A stretch of DNA of 64,000 nt from Chamaelirium japonicum (GCA_947650365.1 OX393555.1:13595550-13659549), one strand, 5' to 3'; positions 12,397-23,597 are shown, numbered from the stretch's first letter. Program-made: numbers and translations. Notes: generated by a model not told the origin, from the sequence alone.

Positions 12397-14030
12397 TCAT
12401 GAGGATGAGCCACCGCTAGACCGGCTTATGAATTCATTAAATTTACGCTCCAGTTCCCTGCGAGCTTCTCTTTCCTCATCGAGGGCCTTCTTCTCCGCCT
12501 CAACCCTCTGCTCGAGGGCCTGCCTCTGCTCTCGCTCCGCCTCCATCCTCTGCTCGAGGGCCTGCCTCTGCTCTCGCTCCGCGTCTAGCGCAGACTGCAG
12601 CTGAGTGATAGCACCGGTCTGGGTGTCCCGTGCCCTCGAGCGCATACCCTCTCGTCCAAAGTAGGAGGAGGGCGTCACTCCAAGGCCCGTACAGATACTG
12701 AGCTGGAGGAGGAGCCGGCCTCGCCCGACGGGGTCACCAGAAGTCGCATCCTCTCCTATATAAAAACAACCAATGATATTCAATGATATTTTATGGCATA
12801 TGTATAAGAATATATTAACAGTAATTTAATTACTTACCACTTGTGAGGCAACCCTGTCGTCCAGAAATGCCCCATCGATACGCCGCCTCCTAGAGGCCTC
12901 AAAAAGGTCAATCCTATTAGGCTCGTGGCCCAAGGACTGTGTCTGTTGGACATATAAAATAAATAGATGAGTTAATATAATATGTATAGAACTTTAAATA
13001 ATAACAATGTTTGTATCATTTACCAGCTGCTGGGCAAGCTGGGGCATGGAGGTCCTCCCCTTCACTGGAGCAGGTGTCGTCGAGGCACTTCTATTCTGCT
13101 TGCCTATAGCAGATTTTGCCTGTGTCAATCGATTAAATTTTAAAACATCAATATAAATTTTTAGTATAACATTAAAACAAGTACGAATCAACAAAATTAT
13201 AATTATACCTGAAAGCTAGGGGTGGCCCAGTGAGCGACCAAAAACTGTAGAATGTGTAGCGGTGGCGCATCTCTCGTCCCGGCCGCAGCCTGTACCTCCT
13301 CAGCCGGCTGGCCGACCAAGTAACCGTAGAGCTGGTAGAGCTCGTGACGGTAATCCCTGTACCGCTCACCCATCGTCTTCAACAAGTCCTCCCGATGGGT
13401 GTCGGTTTCCATGTTCTCCCATTTAAATTTCTCCTGTAAAATCAATTTAGAAACAAGTCATTTTATCAAATCAAATTATAAAGAAGTACGATATTATTCT
13501 AAAATACTTTAATGAAACTAACGTACCAAAAACTGCTGATACATCCTCTCCTTATAGGATGCATCAATATTCTTCCACCCCCTTAACCCCACAATCGGGG
13601 TATTCCTCTCCTCCCGTACTATCATGCCGACCCACGTGGCGGCGTCAGAAGCGTGCTCGCCCACAAAGGTCCTGCCGCTTCACTGTAAGGGCAGCGGCTC
13701 GCGTAAGGCCGACAAGCACCGGGCCGTCGTCACGCCCCGGTCGCCTACGTGCCTGGTCGACCCTGCAAATAAAATATACATCAGTACTGAAGAAGTATTT
13801 ACAACATGTATAAAACTTTAGATCTAAACATTACCTGTGGGCGTAGACGCTGTAGCCGAGTGCTGAGCACTGCTCGAAGCTCCGGAGGCTGCGACCACAG
13901 CAGGAGCTGGTGTAGAGAGAGGAACAGCACTACCAGATCCGGACGGCTCAGCCTTGGACCCTGGGGTGGCAGCCGGAGCGCTCCGAGCACCCCTGCCTCT
14001 GCCTCTACGAACATATAACCGTGATGCCAT
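12397..14030 (-). CDS. TNPA-like Ptta/En/Spm transposase, inner copy
   Basis: This is the inner counterpart of the outer TNPA-like gene. By-eye minus-strand exons are 14030-13835, 13762-13527, 13433-13209, 13119-13024, 12942-12838 and 12755-12397 (stop at 12399-12397). The protein starts MASRLYVRRGRGRG, carries the conserved tryptophan-rich and KSAIGKQNRSAS segments, and ends in a coiled coil of repeated AEREQRQALEQR units followed by a Ser/Gly tail. Relative to the outer copy it has lost 54 bases at about 12692, between two ACAGA words, and 6 bases in the preceding exon. Both losses keep the frame. No stop or frameshift is evident in the exons, so this may be the more usable of the two proteins. 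Its likely role is binding the subterminal CCGTCGGTA motifs, inferred from En/Spm. Confidence 0.74.
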
Positions 14031-14040
14031 CTGAAACAAT

Positions 14041-15360
14041 TTAATTTACATATGAAACAGTAAGATTTACATATGAAACAATATGGAACAGTTTTATTTA
14101 CATATGAAACAGTATGATTTACATATGAAACAATATGAAACAATATGAACCCGCTCGCAATATGAAACAATATGAAACAATATGAAACACTTAGACTCTA
14201 AATCGGTGAATCGGATCGTAAATTGGTCAAATATCCAATTAGAACCCGCTCGCAAGTCCGAAATACGGAATAATTCTAACTTCGAATTATCGGATGCCGA
14301 TCCGATGACGATCGGATCGAATCCAAACCTATTTCATATCCGAAACACGCTAACTTATGATTTTCCAACACTTAGACTCTAAATCGGTGAATCGGAGTGT
14401 AAATTGGTCAAATATCAAATTAGAACCCGCTCGCAGGTCCAGAATACGGAATAATTCCAAGTTCGAATTATCGGATGCCGATCCGATGATGATCCGATCG
14501 AATCCAAACCTATTTCATATCCGAAACACGCTAACTTATGATTTTCCAACACTTAGACTCTAAATCGGTGAATCGGAACGTAAATTGGTCAAATATCCAA
14601 TTAGAACCCGCTCGCAAGTCCGAAATACGGAATAATTCTAACTTCGAATTAGCGGATGCCGATCCGATGACGATCAGATCGAATCCAAACCTATTTCATA
14701 TCCGAAACACGCTAACTTATGATTTTCCAACACTTAGACTCTAAATCGGTGAATCGGAGCGTAAATTGGTCAAATATCCAATTAGAACCCGCTCGCAAGT
14801 CCGAAATACGGAATAAATCCAACTTCGAATTATCGGATGCCGATCCGATGACGATCGGATCGAATCCAAACCTATTTCATATCCGAAACACGCTAACTTA
14901 TGATTTTCCAACACTTAGACTCTAAATCGGTGAATCGGAGCGTAAATTGGTCAAATATCCAATTAGAACCAGCTCGCAAGTCCGAAATACGGAATAAATC
15001 CAACTTTGAATTATCAGATGCCGATCCGATGATGATCGGATCGAATCCAAACCTATTTCATATCCGAAACACGCTAACTTATGATTTTCCAACACTTAGA
15101 CTCTAAATCAGTGAATCGGAGCGTAAATTGGTCAAATATCCAATTAGAACCCGCTCGCAAGTCCGAAATATGGAGTAATTCCAAGTTCGTATTATCGGAT
15201 GCCGATCCGATGATGATAGGATCGAATCCAAACCTATTTCATATCCGAAACACGCTAACTTATTGTTTTACATATAAAACAATATGATATACATATGAAA
15301 CAATATGATTTATATATGAAACAATTTGATTTAAATATGAAACAATTTGATTTACATACG
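14041..15360. repeat. 181-bp satellite array 2 (six monomers, reversed) set in the ATATGAAACA spacer
   Basis: The spacer of ACATATGAAACA repeats (14041-14180 and 15262-15360) is split by six 181-bp satellite monomers at about 14187-15261. They run opposite to array 1, so the same 68-residue frames now read on the plus strand. A 13-base scrap of the satellite (AACCCGCTCGCAA) lies at 14148-14160 inside the spacer, apart from the array. The outer element has the spacer but no satellite. Confidence 0.93.
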
Positions 15361-15362
15361 GT

Positions 15363-18300
15363 CTAGTCAATTTCTGTCTCATCTCTGTCACTCTCATCGC
15401 TTCCCTCTTCTATTATTTGATCTGCATTCGCTGTCCAGTTTATATTGTCGACATCTTTATTTTCGTCGTGCACTGCGTCGACAATGATTATCTCATCATT
15501 CTGGTATGCATCCAAATCATCATCGACGACCCCCGCATCCTTGTCTCCCATGTCGTAAAAATCTCTGGGTGGTGACCTGACTACAATTTGCCAACCTAGA
15601 GAGGTATTATCCGGTGCATAAAATATCTGTTGCGCTTGAGAGGCAAGAATGAATGGATCTTCATATTGGGTATTCAATCTCTTGGCAGTGTTGATGCTGA
15701 TAAAACCGTATTTGTCGACATTATAACCAGTCCCGCGATTATTAACATCATACCAATCGCATTTGAATAATACGATCCGATTTTGCCCAAGGAATTTAAT
15801 CTCGAGAATCTCGTTGAGGACGCCGTAGAAGTCGATATTTTCTAATTCTTCTTGCTCACCGTTGACGACAACCCCACTATTTTGGGTTCTTCGTGATTTT
15901 TCACTATCTTTCGTCCGAAATCTATAACCGTTCACGATATAACCATCGTACGATATTGTGTCTTGCAAAGGACTACAAGATAAGCGCCAGAGATCCTCAT
16001 TCATCAGCGGATCGTGGTTGTCGTGCAGCTCCTGTGCCTATAATAACCACACGACATTCATGATATGAACACATAATTATTGTTCGGTAATGGATGTCAA
16101 TGAAATTCAGTAATGATGTGAATACTTACGTGTTTCTCGAACCACGATGGGAATTCACGATCATGAATTTGGGGAGCATTTCGAGTACCCCGATTATTAA
16201 TGATGGCTTTATGCTTCCTGTTTTACCGGTTATGAATTAGATTATAATTAGCACATATACTTAATGAATGGACTGAAAGAATGAGTAAATGATCATAAAA
16301 TGCTTACTCAATGAATGGCCACACTTCATCACATTGGCGCAACACATACATATGTGCCTGTTGAATCTCATCTACAGACAATCGACGGGTTTTGCCTCCT
16401 CCTACAGGTCTACCCATTTCGGCAAATATAGACAGACCCCCATCGAAGTCTATTGGACCACCGTCATAGTTCCGCTCAAGTTGATTGAATCGCGTGTCTA
16501 TACCATGTAGGTATCTTGAGCAGAATGTTAGACATTCTTCTGCTAGGTATCCTTCAGCAATTGATCCTTCCGGACGACTTTTATTACGAACATATGATTT
16601 CAATGTTCGCAAGTACCTAATTTGAGAAAAAAATATTTGGATGAATATATCAAGAACGATCAAATACATTGTGCGAATGAGACGAGACGATTACCTCTCG
16701 ATAAAATACATCCACCGGTAATGAACTGGGCCGCCGAGTTTGGCCTCATTTGCCAAGTGAACAGTCAAATGCACCATGACATCAAAGAAGGAAGGTGGAA
16801 ATATCATCTCTAACTTGCACAATGTGAGCGCAATATCCCTCTCCATCTGTTCAAGTTGGTCCACTCTAAGTACCTTCGAGCACAACTGTCTGAAAAAAGT
16901 GCTCAGCTCAATTAACGGACCGGACACCTCTTCGGTTAAATTCCCACGTATAGCAAGAGATAACAATCGTTGCATAAGAACATGACAATCGTGGCTCTTT
17001 AATCCAGACAACTTCCGGCCGTTCTCTTGCACGCATCGTGCGATATTCGAAGAATAACCGTCTGGCGTTTTCACAGACCGTAGGAATGCACATAAGGCTG
17101 CCTTTTGCTGTGAGCTCATGGTGTAGCATGCAACTGGCAACACATACTTATCTCCAATCTCTTGGGGATGAAGTGATTTTCGGATGCCCAACTCCTTAAA
17201 ATCGAGACGAGATTTAAGATTATCCTTCGTCTTACCGTCGAGATTCAGCAGTGTTCCTATAATGTTGTCACACACATTTTTCTCGATATGCATGACATCC
17301 AAGTTATGCCGCAAGAGTAGGCTGCTCTAGTACGGTAGTTTAAAGAAAATACTCTTCTTCTTCCAGTTATGCTCATGCGTAGAATCTTCATGCGTTCTCT
17401 TCTTTTTACCTTTTCCAAGTGCCGTGGCATCAAGCTGATCCAATTCGCACAAGACTTCTACCCCCGAAAGCTGCTCCGGGGCCTTTGCAAGTTCCTTCTT
17501 GCCGTTGAAAGCTCTTTTGTTCTGCCTCCACTTATGGCCGTCAACAAGGAATCTTCGATGGCCCATATAACAGAACTTACCTCCGTTCTTCAACCGTAAT
17601 GAATCTATCTCCTTATTGCATGTAGGGCACGCCAATTTTCCTTTAGTACTCCACCCGGATAAGTTGGCATATACAGGAAAATCGTTGATGGTCCATAGAA
17701 GTGCCGCATGCATCCGAAAATTCTGGCGCAACGAGGCATCATACGTATCGGCCCCAACTTCCCATAACTCTTCAACTCCTCAATCAACGGCTGCAAGTAA
17801 ACGTCAATATCATTACCAGGCGACCTGGGTCCGGGAATGAGCAAGGAGAGCATTGTGTATGGCTTTTTTAAGCACATCCAGGGAGGCAAATTGTATGGAA
17901 CTAGGACAACTGGCCAAATGCTGTACGACACACTCATATTCCCAAAGGGATTGAAGCCATCGCTAGCAAGCCCTAACCTGACGTTGCGAACTTCACATGC
18001 GAATTCAGGATATGTATGATCAAAATCTTTCCACGTCAGAGAGTCGGCCGGATGTCTCATAATCCCGTCATCTGTACGTTCTCGTGCATGCCACCTTATG
18101 TGCTCAGCAGTCTTCGATGACATAAACAACCTCTGAAGCCTGTCCCTGAGCGGGAAGTATAGGAGAACCTTTGCAGATACATTTTTCTTCCTTCGACTGG
18201 TACTAGACTCGGCATCCGTCTCTTTATATCTCGTTGCTCCGCATATGTGGCATAACCGCGCATGTTCGTACTCTTTCCGGTACAACATACAATCGTTCAC

Positions 18301-18963
18301 GCATGCATCAATTTTCTCATAACCCAGACCGAGATCTTTAATTGTCTTCTTCGCCTCGTAGAATGATTTCGGTACTGTCTCACCCATAGGAAAAGCCTCT
18401 TTCAGCAACTCTACCAACATATTAAATGACTTATTACTCCAACCATTGAGGCACTTCAAATGAAGAAGCTTTACAGTGAAAGAGAGTTTTGAAAACTTCT
18501 CACACCCCGGGTATAGAGGTTGTTCGGCATCTTTAAGCAATCTGTAGAACTTGTCCGCTTCGATATTGGGCTGATCACCTGACGGTGTTTCCGTGCCTAT
18601 TCCACCTTGCAAATCATGTATCATACCCTGCATGTCATCGTCATCGTCTGTATTAATATTATCATCAGCGATCACTGTGTTTGAAGTTTCACCGTGAGCT
18701 GCCATGGGGACTGCATCTAGCTCCTTACCGTGCGAGAACCAACGGGTATAGGTAATGGCAATGCCACGCATTACCAGATCAACCTTACATTCCTCTCGAA
18801 CCTTCCTAATCACCCTTCCGCAGTCTATACAGGGACACACAATTTTTCCATCAAGCGGTGCAAGATGCTCAAATGCAAAATCCAGAAATTTCCTGACTCC
18901 TTCTCTGTACTCTTGGCTCATGCGATTCGAATTACGCATCCAACTCTTATCGATCGAAGACAT
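15363..18963 (-). pseudogene. TNPD-like CACTA transposase, inner copy (frameshift and stop)
   Basis: It has the same exon plan as the outer transposase: minus-strand exons 18963-16695, 16616-16308, 16217-16130 and 16037-15363. The domains are the same: N-terminal Cys cluster, Tnp2 core, DUF4218 and DUF4216 (KCDWYDVNNRG). Two lesions disable the main exon. One G present in the outer copy is missing near 17770, shifting the frame. A Trp codon has become TAG at 17329-17327. The last exon is intact and lacks the stop that breaks the outer copy, so it shows the full acidic C-terminus (DESDRDETEID). Unless another element supplies transposase, this copy should be immobile. Confidence 0.9.
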
Positions 18964-19566
18964 CTTCGTCTATCTGGCTATACAACACCTGAAGTAATTT
19001 CAAACAATGCTATAAGACTCCGCACAAATTCGGTTTCGGTTCCCGGGTATGGAACACGGAACCGAAACTTCTACAGGCCTTTAAAACTCAAGGATAAACT
19101 TTGCAAGACAGTAATAATACTCGCAATTCTATATCAATGGATAAGACCTAAGAATCCCATGGAAAATTAGAATGAGAGAATTGATCGCGATTCTCCAGGT
19201 CATTCTAAAAGAACCCCAAATATTACCAAGAATAGTAGGAAAAGATGGACTATACTTAGGGCACTAATTGCCCAATAGTGAAGTAGTTAAGTAGTGATTA
19301 CTTCACGACTTCTTGCTAATAGTGTAGTAGTTTGCATGCTTTATAGGAACTATAAGTCGATCATGTTTTAATCGCGACTAATTCAGGAAACGTTAACTAC
19401 GCGACTCTTTCTCGAATATTTGAATTGTTCTTGGTCCCGATCGCTCACTTCATTACACGTGTGGCGATTCACATATCGGGCGCACCCCACCGGATGGTTG
19501 TGACGCACATGTCGTCGTGTCGTTCATTTCGTCATATAATTAAAAGACTCTCTTTCAATATAACTG
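18964..19566. promoter_or_regulatory. Upstream region of inner TNPD gene
   Basis: This is about 600 non-coding bases between the transposase start and the tRNA gene. The first 110 bases match the outer element at 21379-21485, which shows they are part of the ancestral element. A transposase promoter is expected here from gene position, but I see no clear TATA box. Confidence 0.4.
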
Positions 19567-19647
19567 GTGGACGTGCCGGAGTGGTTATCGGGCATGACTA
19601 GAAATCATGTGGGCTTGCCCGCGCAGGTTCGAATCCTGCCGTCCACG
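19567..19647 (+). tRNA. trnS-AGA: tRNA-Ser (AGA anticodon)
   Basis: The acceptor arms GTGGACG and CGTCCAC pair, with discriminator G at 19647. The anticodon arm CATGA-CTAGAAA-TCATG gives anticodon AGA. A long variable arm (GGGC-TT-GCCC) identifies a class II Ser tRNA, and the T arm is CAGG-TTCGAAT-CCTG. The B box GGTTCGAATCC and an A box (TGCCGGAGTGG) are present, and a long T run follows directly at 19648, a normal Pol III terminator. The length is 81 bases; the variable loop is one T shorter than I recall for nuclear plant Ser-AGA genes. It lies inside the inner CACTA element and is absent from the matching part of the outer one. Confidence 0.93.
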
Positions 19648-20341
19648 TTTTTTTTTTTTCATTTTGAGTTTTAAGGGAAAAATTTAAAACCCTCTTCTAC
19701 TTCTTCTAGGGAAAAATTTTAGGGGGACTTATGTTTGGATACGCTCCGTTTCCAGGATTCTGGAAGCCCAGAATTCCTAAAAAAGATAAAGAGCCTGTTT
19801 GGATACAACCTGATCCCAAAAAGTGTTTTTGTGGAGAGCCTGTTTGTGAACTCAGACTGTGGAACAGTAGAAATTAAACTACCACCCTTAGATCATCGAA
19901 TTGTTTAATTCTCCCTTCAGCAAATGCATTGCTTCTTTCATAGGACAACAAGTGAAATGAAAATCGATTTAAGCCTTCCAAAATTTTCAACATTAACAAT
20001 ATATCATACGGAGGACTTATCCGCTTCAGCCAGACTTGGGGTAGCCCGATCCAAAACCATGATAAAATTTGAAAGAAAAAGCCGAATAGAATGTTTGTAC
20101 CAAAAAAGGATGGTTTTGACTCACAACTATTTGGTGTTTGGACATATCCCACAAACTAATCACAATTAGACATACCCAATAATAAAAATATGGTATTTAG
20201 GCCTAACTCCTTAGAAAATATACTGGAAGTTCGGCAAGCAATATACTGGAAAAAAATAAAAGCTTCTGCCATGAGAATCCAATTTTATCTGGAAAGAGAG
20301 ATAACTGTGAATAGTCAAAAATCAGTTAAGATCTACATGCC
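19648..20341. other. Non-coding stretch of inner CACTA with tRNA terminator
   Basis: It begins with a 12-13 base T run (Pol III stop) after the tRNA. A short near-duplicate GAGCCTGTTTG(GAT/TGA) occurs at 19790 and 19836. No gene is convincing. The 81- and 92-codon frames here overlap on opposite strands and match nothing I recognise. Confidence 0.5.
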
Positions 20342-20578
20342 ATGGGAGGAGGAGGAGCTCACCGGGGGGAGGAGGAGGAGGAGGATCTCACCGGCCGGAG
20401 CCCACGAGGAGGAGGAGGAGCTTGCCGCCGAAGCTTGCCGTCGGTCGATCGGTCGGCCGGAGGGACGCGACGCGAGGGAGGCCGGGGAGGGGGGGAGGGA
20501 GGCCGGGGAGGGGGGGGAGGCCGGGGAGGGGACGAGGGAGGCCGGGGAGGGGGGGAGGGAGGCCGGGGAGGGGGGGAG

Positions 20579-20613
<35 letters not shown>

Positions 20614-20660
20614 GGGAGGTTAGATTGAAACAGAACAGAAGGGGGGGGGATCGCTGGATT
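20342..20660. repeat. GGA/GA-rich low-complexity block, inner CACTA
   Basis: The block has GGAGGAGGA runs, a repeated GGGAGGCCGGGGAGGGG word and a (GA)n tract near 20581-20612. The same block, shortened, is at 22586-22860 in the outer element, so it belongs to the family. Its long plus-strand frames (Gly/Glu/Arg only) are composition artefacts. Confidence 0.8.
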
Positions 20661-20675
20661 TAATTTGAGACAGGT

Positions 20676-21378
20676 TTTTTACCGACGGACATCTTTACCT
20701 CCGTCGGTAAAAATAACCTTTATACCGACGGAAACCTATTCTCCGTCGGTACAAAGCGACGACGAAACTCAGGCTCCATTTTTTTCCAGAGGCTTGGTTT
20801 TACCCTGAGTTTCGTCGTGATATTTTTACCGACGGAGATATATTGTCCGTCGGCATATACCGACGGAAAAATAAGTTCCGTCGGTAAAAATCACCGACGA
20901 AACTCAGGGTTCCATTTTTCCAGAGGCTCGGTTTTTACCCTGAGTTTCGTCGGGACAATTTTACCGACGGATATTTATTTACCGTCGGTATCGTGCCGAC
21001 GGCAATAAAATTTCCGTCGGTATAATTAGTTATACCGACGGCGATATAAAGTCCGTCGGTAAAACTCTCCGACGGAACTCAGGGTCACATTTTTCTCCAG
21101 AGGCTCGGTTTTTACCCTGAGTTTCGTCGTGACATTTTACCGACGGTATTTATGTAGCCGTCGGTATAAAGTATATTACCGACGGGACATATATGTACCG
21201 TCGGTATAAATATTTATACCGACGAAATCTATTTGACCGTCGGTAATAAATGTGCAAAAAAAAATTAAAAAATTAAAGTTATAATACCGACGGATATTAT
21301 AGTCACCGTCGGTAAAAAGTGTATTATTACCGACGGTGATAAAAATATCCGTCGGTAAAGACCCTCTTTCTTGTAGTG
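20676..21378. repeat. Right terminal and subterminal repeats of inner CACTA with three hairpins
   Basis: Dense TACCGACGG/CCGTCGGTA motifs run to the terminal TTCTTGTAGTG. Three imperfect hairpins with arms GACGAAACTCAGG and CCTGAGTTTCGTC lie at about 20757-20818, 20896-20953 and 21068-21130, each with a loop containing CCAGAGGCTCGG or a close variant. The subterminal motifs are probable TNPA sites; the hairpins have no known role that I can name. Confidence 0.88.
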
Positions 21379-22585
21379 TCTGGCTATACAACACCTGAAG
21401 TAATTTCAAACAATGTTATAAGACTCCGCACAAATTCAGTTTCGGTTCCTGGGTATGGAACACAGAACCGAAACTTCTACAGGCCATCCACATCCCTAAT
21501 GGATGGGATAAATCTTTATATTTTTGAGCTAAATTTTTTGAGCTAAATTTTTGAGCTAAAATATTTTTGAGATAAATAGATTCGGGTATGGAACACGGAA
21601 CCGAAACCGAAACTTCTACAGGACATTCATAATGCTACGCATACATGGCGTGTATGTAAAGTGCGCGCAGTATCCAAGCCGCGAGCGCCATAGGATATGT
21701 ACGTGCACTGTGCATGTGGACCGCCGTCATTCTAACATCACAGTTGTGCATCAAGATTCGTATGCTGCCCCGATCCCACGGGGGCTCACGAAACTAGGTT
21801 GCATACGTATGTACATGTCACAATATCTAATAGTATAATACTTAAATGAAGCCCTCATTAATTCCCGTGTTGTGACATGTGGACATCTTTTGAAGAGCTA
21901 GAATCCTTCTCCTGTGTGTGAAAATGATTATCCATCATAAATCTTATTCAAACCCTAATATAAAGATGATAAATATCCATTCAAAGGTATTTAATAATCA
22001 TTTTATATTAATTTGGAAAATCATTTGTACTATCTCTCTCTCTTTAACAAGTGAATCACACTGTGACAAGTGAATCACACTCACATACTCCAAATTGCAC
22101 ATTCCTTCGGATGACTGTAATTTCGTCTGTGCCAAGTGACATAATCAAGTTCATGTCTTACTACTTATAAGAGACTACTGGGACTAATACGAATTCCTTC
22201 TCACTATCGTGTAATTAATGGAGAGAGAGAGAGAGGAACATGTTTAATACAAATATATTGAAGGATGAGTGAGATAGAGGAACATGTTTAATTAACTACA
22301 AATAAATTGAAGAGAAGGGGGGGGAGGGATGTCATGGGGAGTCTGCCACATGGCACCAACGACCTTAGCATTATAAGAATGATATAGATAGATAAATTAT
22401 AAATAGATGAAATTCGGACAACGCTCGAGAAAGAAACACAAAATTAAATTTTCACCTTAGAAACCCTTCAATCATATCTTAGCTAGGTTCTTCCTAGAAC
22501 CTCCTATAAATAAACCCAACTTTGTATACAAGTTGTAGGAGGAAACCCACATGAAACCGCAACTAGAACCAACCTAACTCTGCCT
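21379..22585. other. Displaced upstream region of the outer CACTA transposase
   Basis: After the TCT duplication the outer element resumes (GGCTATACAACACCTG). The first 110 bases match the inner upstream region, then the sequences diverge. A phrase with GGAACACGGAACCG and CTTCTACAGG recurs near 21460 and 21595. No tRNA and no gene are seen. The (GA)n tracts near 22220 are short. Confidence 0.6.
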
Positions 22586-23597
22586 ATTAACTAGGGGGGA
22601 GAGGGAGGAGGAGGAGGAGGAGGAGCTCACCGGAGTCCACAGGAGGAGGAGGAGGAGGAGCTCGCCGGCGCGCACGAGAGAAGCTCACCAGAGTCCACAG
22701 GAGGAGGAGGAGGCGGAGCTCGCCGGCGCGCACGAGAGGGGAGGGGTGGCCGGCCGGAGGGGGGGAGGGAGGCCGGGGAGGGGGGGGAGGCCGGGGAGGG
22801 GGGGAGATTGAGAGAGAGAGAGAGAGAGGCGGGGAGGGGTTTAGATCGAAACAGAACAGAAGGGGGGATCGCTGAATGTGATATAACACAGGGTTTTTAC
22901 CGACGGACATTTTAACTTCCGTCGGTAATAATAACCTTTTTACCGACGGCATAAAAATATCCGTCGGTAAAAATCGACGACGAAACACAGGGTTCCATTT
23001 TTTCCAGAGACTCGGTTTTTATCCTGAGTTTCGTCGTGACCTTTTTACCGACGGATATTTAATGTCCGTCGGTATATACCGACGGAAAAATAAGGTCCGT
23101 CGGTATAATGGCTTTATACCGACGGAAAAATAAGGTCCGTCGGTATAATGTCACGACGAAACTCAGGGTTCCATTTTTTCCAGAGGCTCGGTTTTTACCC
23201 TGAGTTTCGTCGTGATCTTTTTACCGACGGAGATTTAATGTCCTTCGGCATATACCGACGGAAAAATAACTTCCGTCGGTAAATGTCACGACGAAACTCA
23301 GGGTTCCATTTTTTTCCAGAGGCTCGGTTTTTACCCTGAGTTTCGTCGTAACATATTACCGACGGACGTTATTTGTTCGTCGGTATAAACTAATTGTACC
23401 GACAGAAAATATATTGACGTCGGTATAAAACATTGTACCGACGGATTATATATAACCGTCGGTAATAAATGTGCAAAAAATATTAAAAAAATCGAAGTTA
23501 TAATACCGACGGAAATTATTGTAACCGTCGGTAAAAAGAACATTATTACCGACGGTACTTAAAAGGTCCGTCGGTAAAGAAGCTATTTCTTGTAGTG
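22586..23597. repeat. Purine-rich block and right subterminal/terminal repeats of outer CACTA
   Basis: The GGA-rich block (22586-22860) is followed by CCGTCGGTA motifs and three hairpins (about 22978-23036, 23153-23214, 23288-23350) of the same design as in the inner element. The terminus is TTCTTGTAGTG at 23587-23597. The 3-bp duplication should be AAT (23598-23600); its partner lies outside the window. Confidence 0.88.

Larger units (their letters stand above)
5507..21378 (-). mobile_element. Inner CACTA (En/Spm) transposon, 15.9 kb, complete termini
   Basis: It starts CACTACAAAAAAAACAG at 5507 and ends CTTTCTTGTAGTG at 21378, with TCT duplications on both sides. In plus-strand order it holds the left subterminal repeats, an AT-rich stretch, a 181-bp satellite array, a TNPA-like gene, a reversed satellite array, a TNPD-like gene, a tRNA-Ser gene, a purine-rich stretch and the right subterminal repeats with hairpins. 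Both genes read on the minus strand, as in the outer element. It is large for a CACTA element because the satellite arrays add about 6.4 kb. Both elements share high identity across the genes by eye. Confidence 0.92.
1..23597 (-). mobile_element. Outer CACTA (En/Spm) DNA transposon, left end outside window, interrupted by a second CACTA
   Basis: The element carries TNPA-like and TNPD-like genes on the minus strand and ends at 23597 in TTCTTGTAGTG, the reverse complement of the plant CACTACAAGAA terminus. Its other end lies before position 1. Its sequence is continuous from 5506 to 21379 once the inner element is removed: the 15 bases before the break and the stretch GGCTATACAACACCTG after it are contiguous in the inner copy at 18961-18990. 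The right end holds the same TACCGACGG/CCGTCGGTA subterminal motifs and three hairpins as the inner element, so both belong to one family. Confidence 0.9.

Noticed and set aside
6479-15287. Dozens of near-identical 66-68 residue open frames starting MIFQHLDSKS
   Set aside because: They follow the 181-base satellite, which is not a multiple of 3; each frame spans a monomer joint and overlaps the next. They read minus in array 1 and plus in array 2 simply because the array is reversed.
20190-20663. 157-codon plus-strand frame, and a 93-codon overlap
   Set aside because: Gly/Glu/Arg composition from GGA and GA repeats; the same block in the outer element does not keep the frame.
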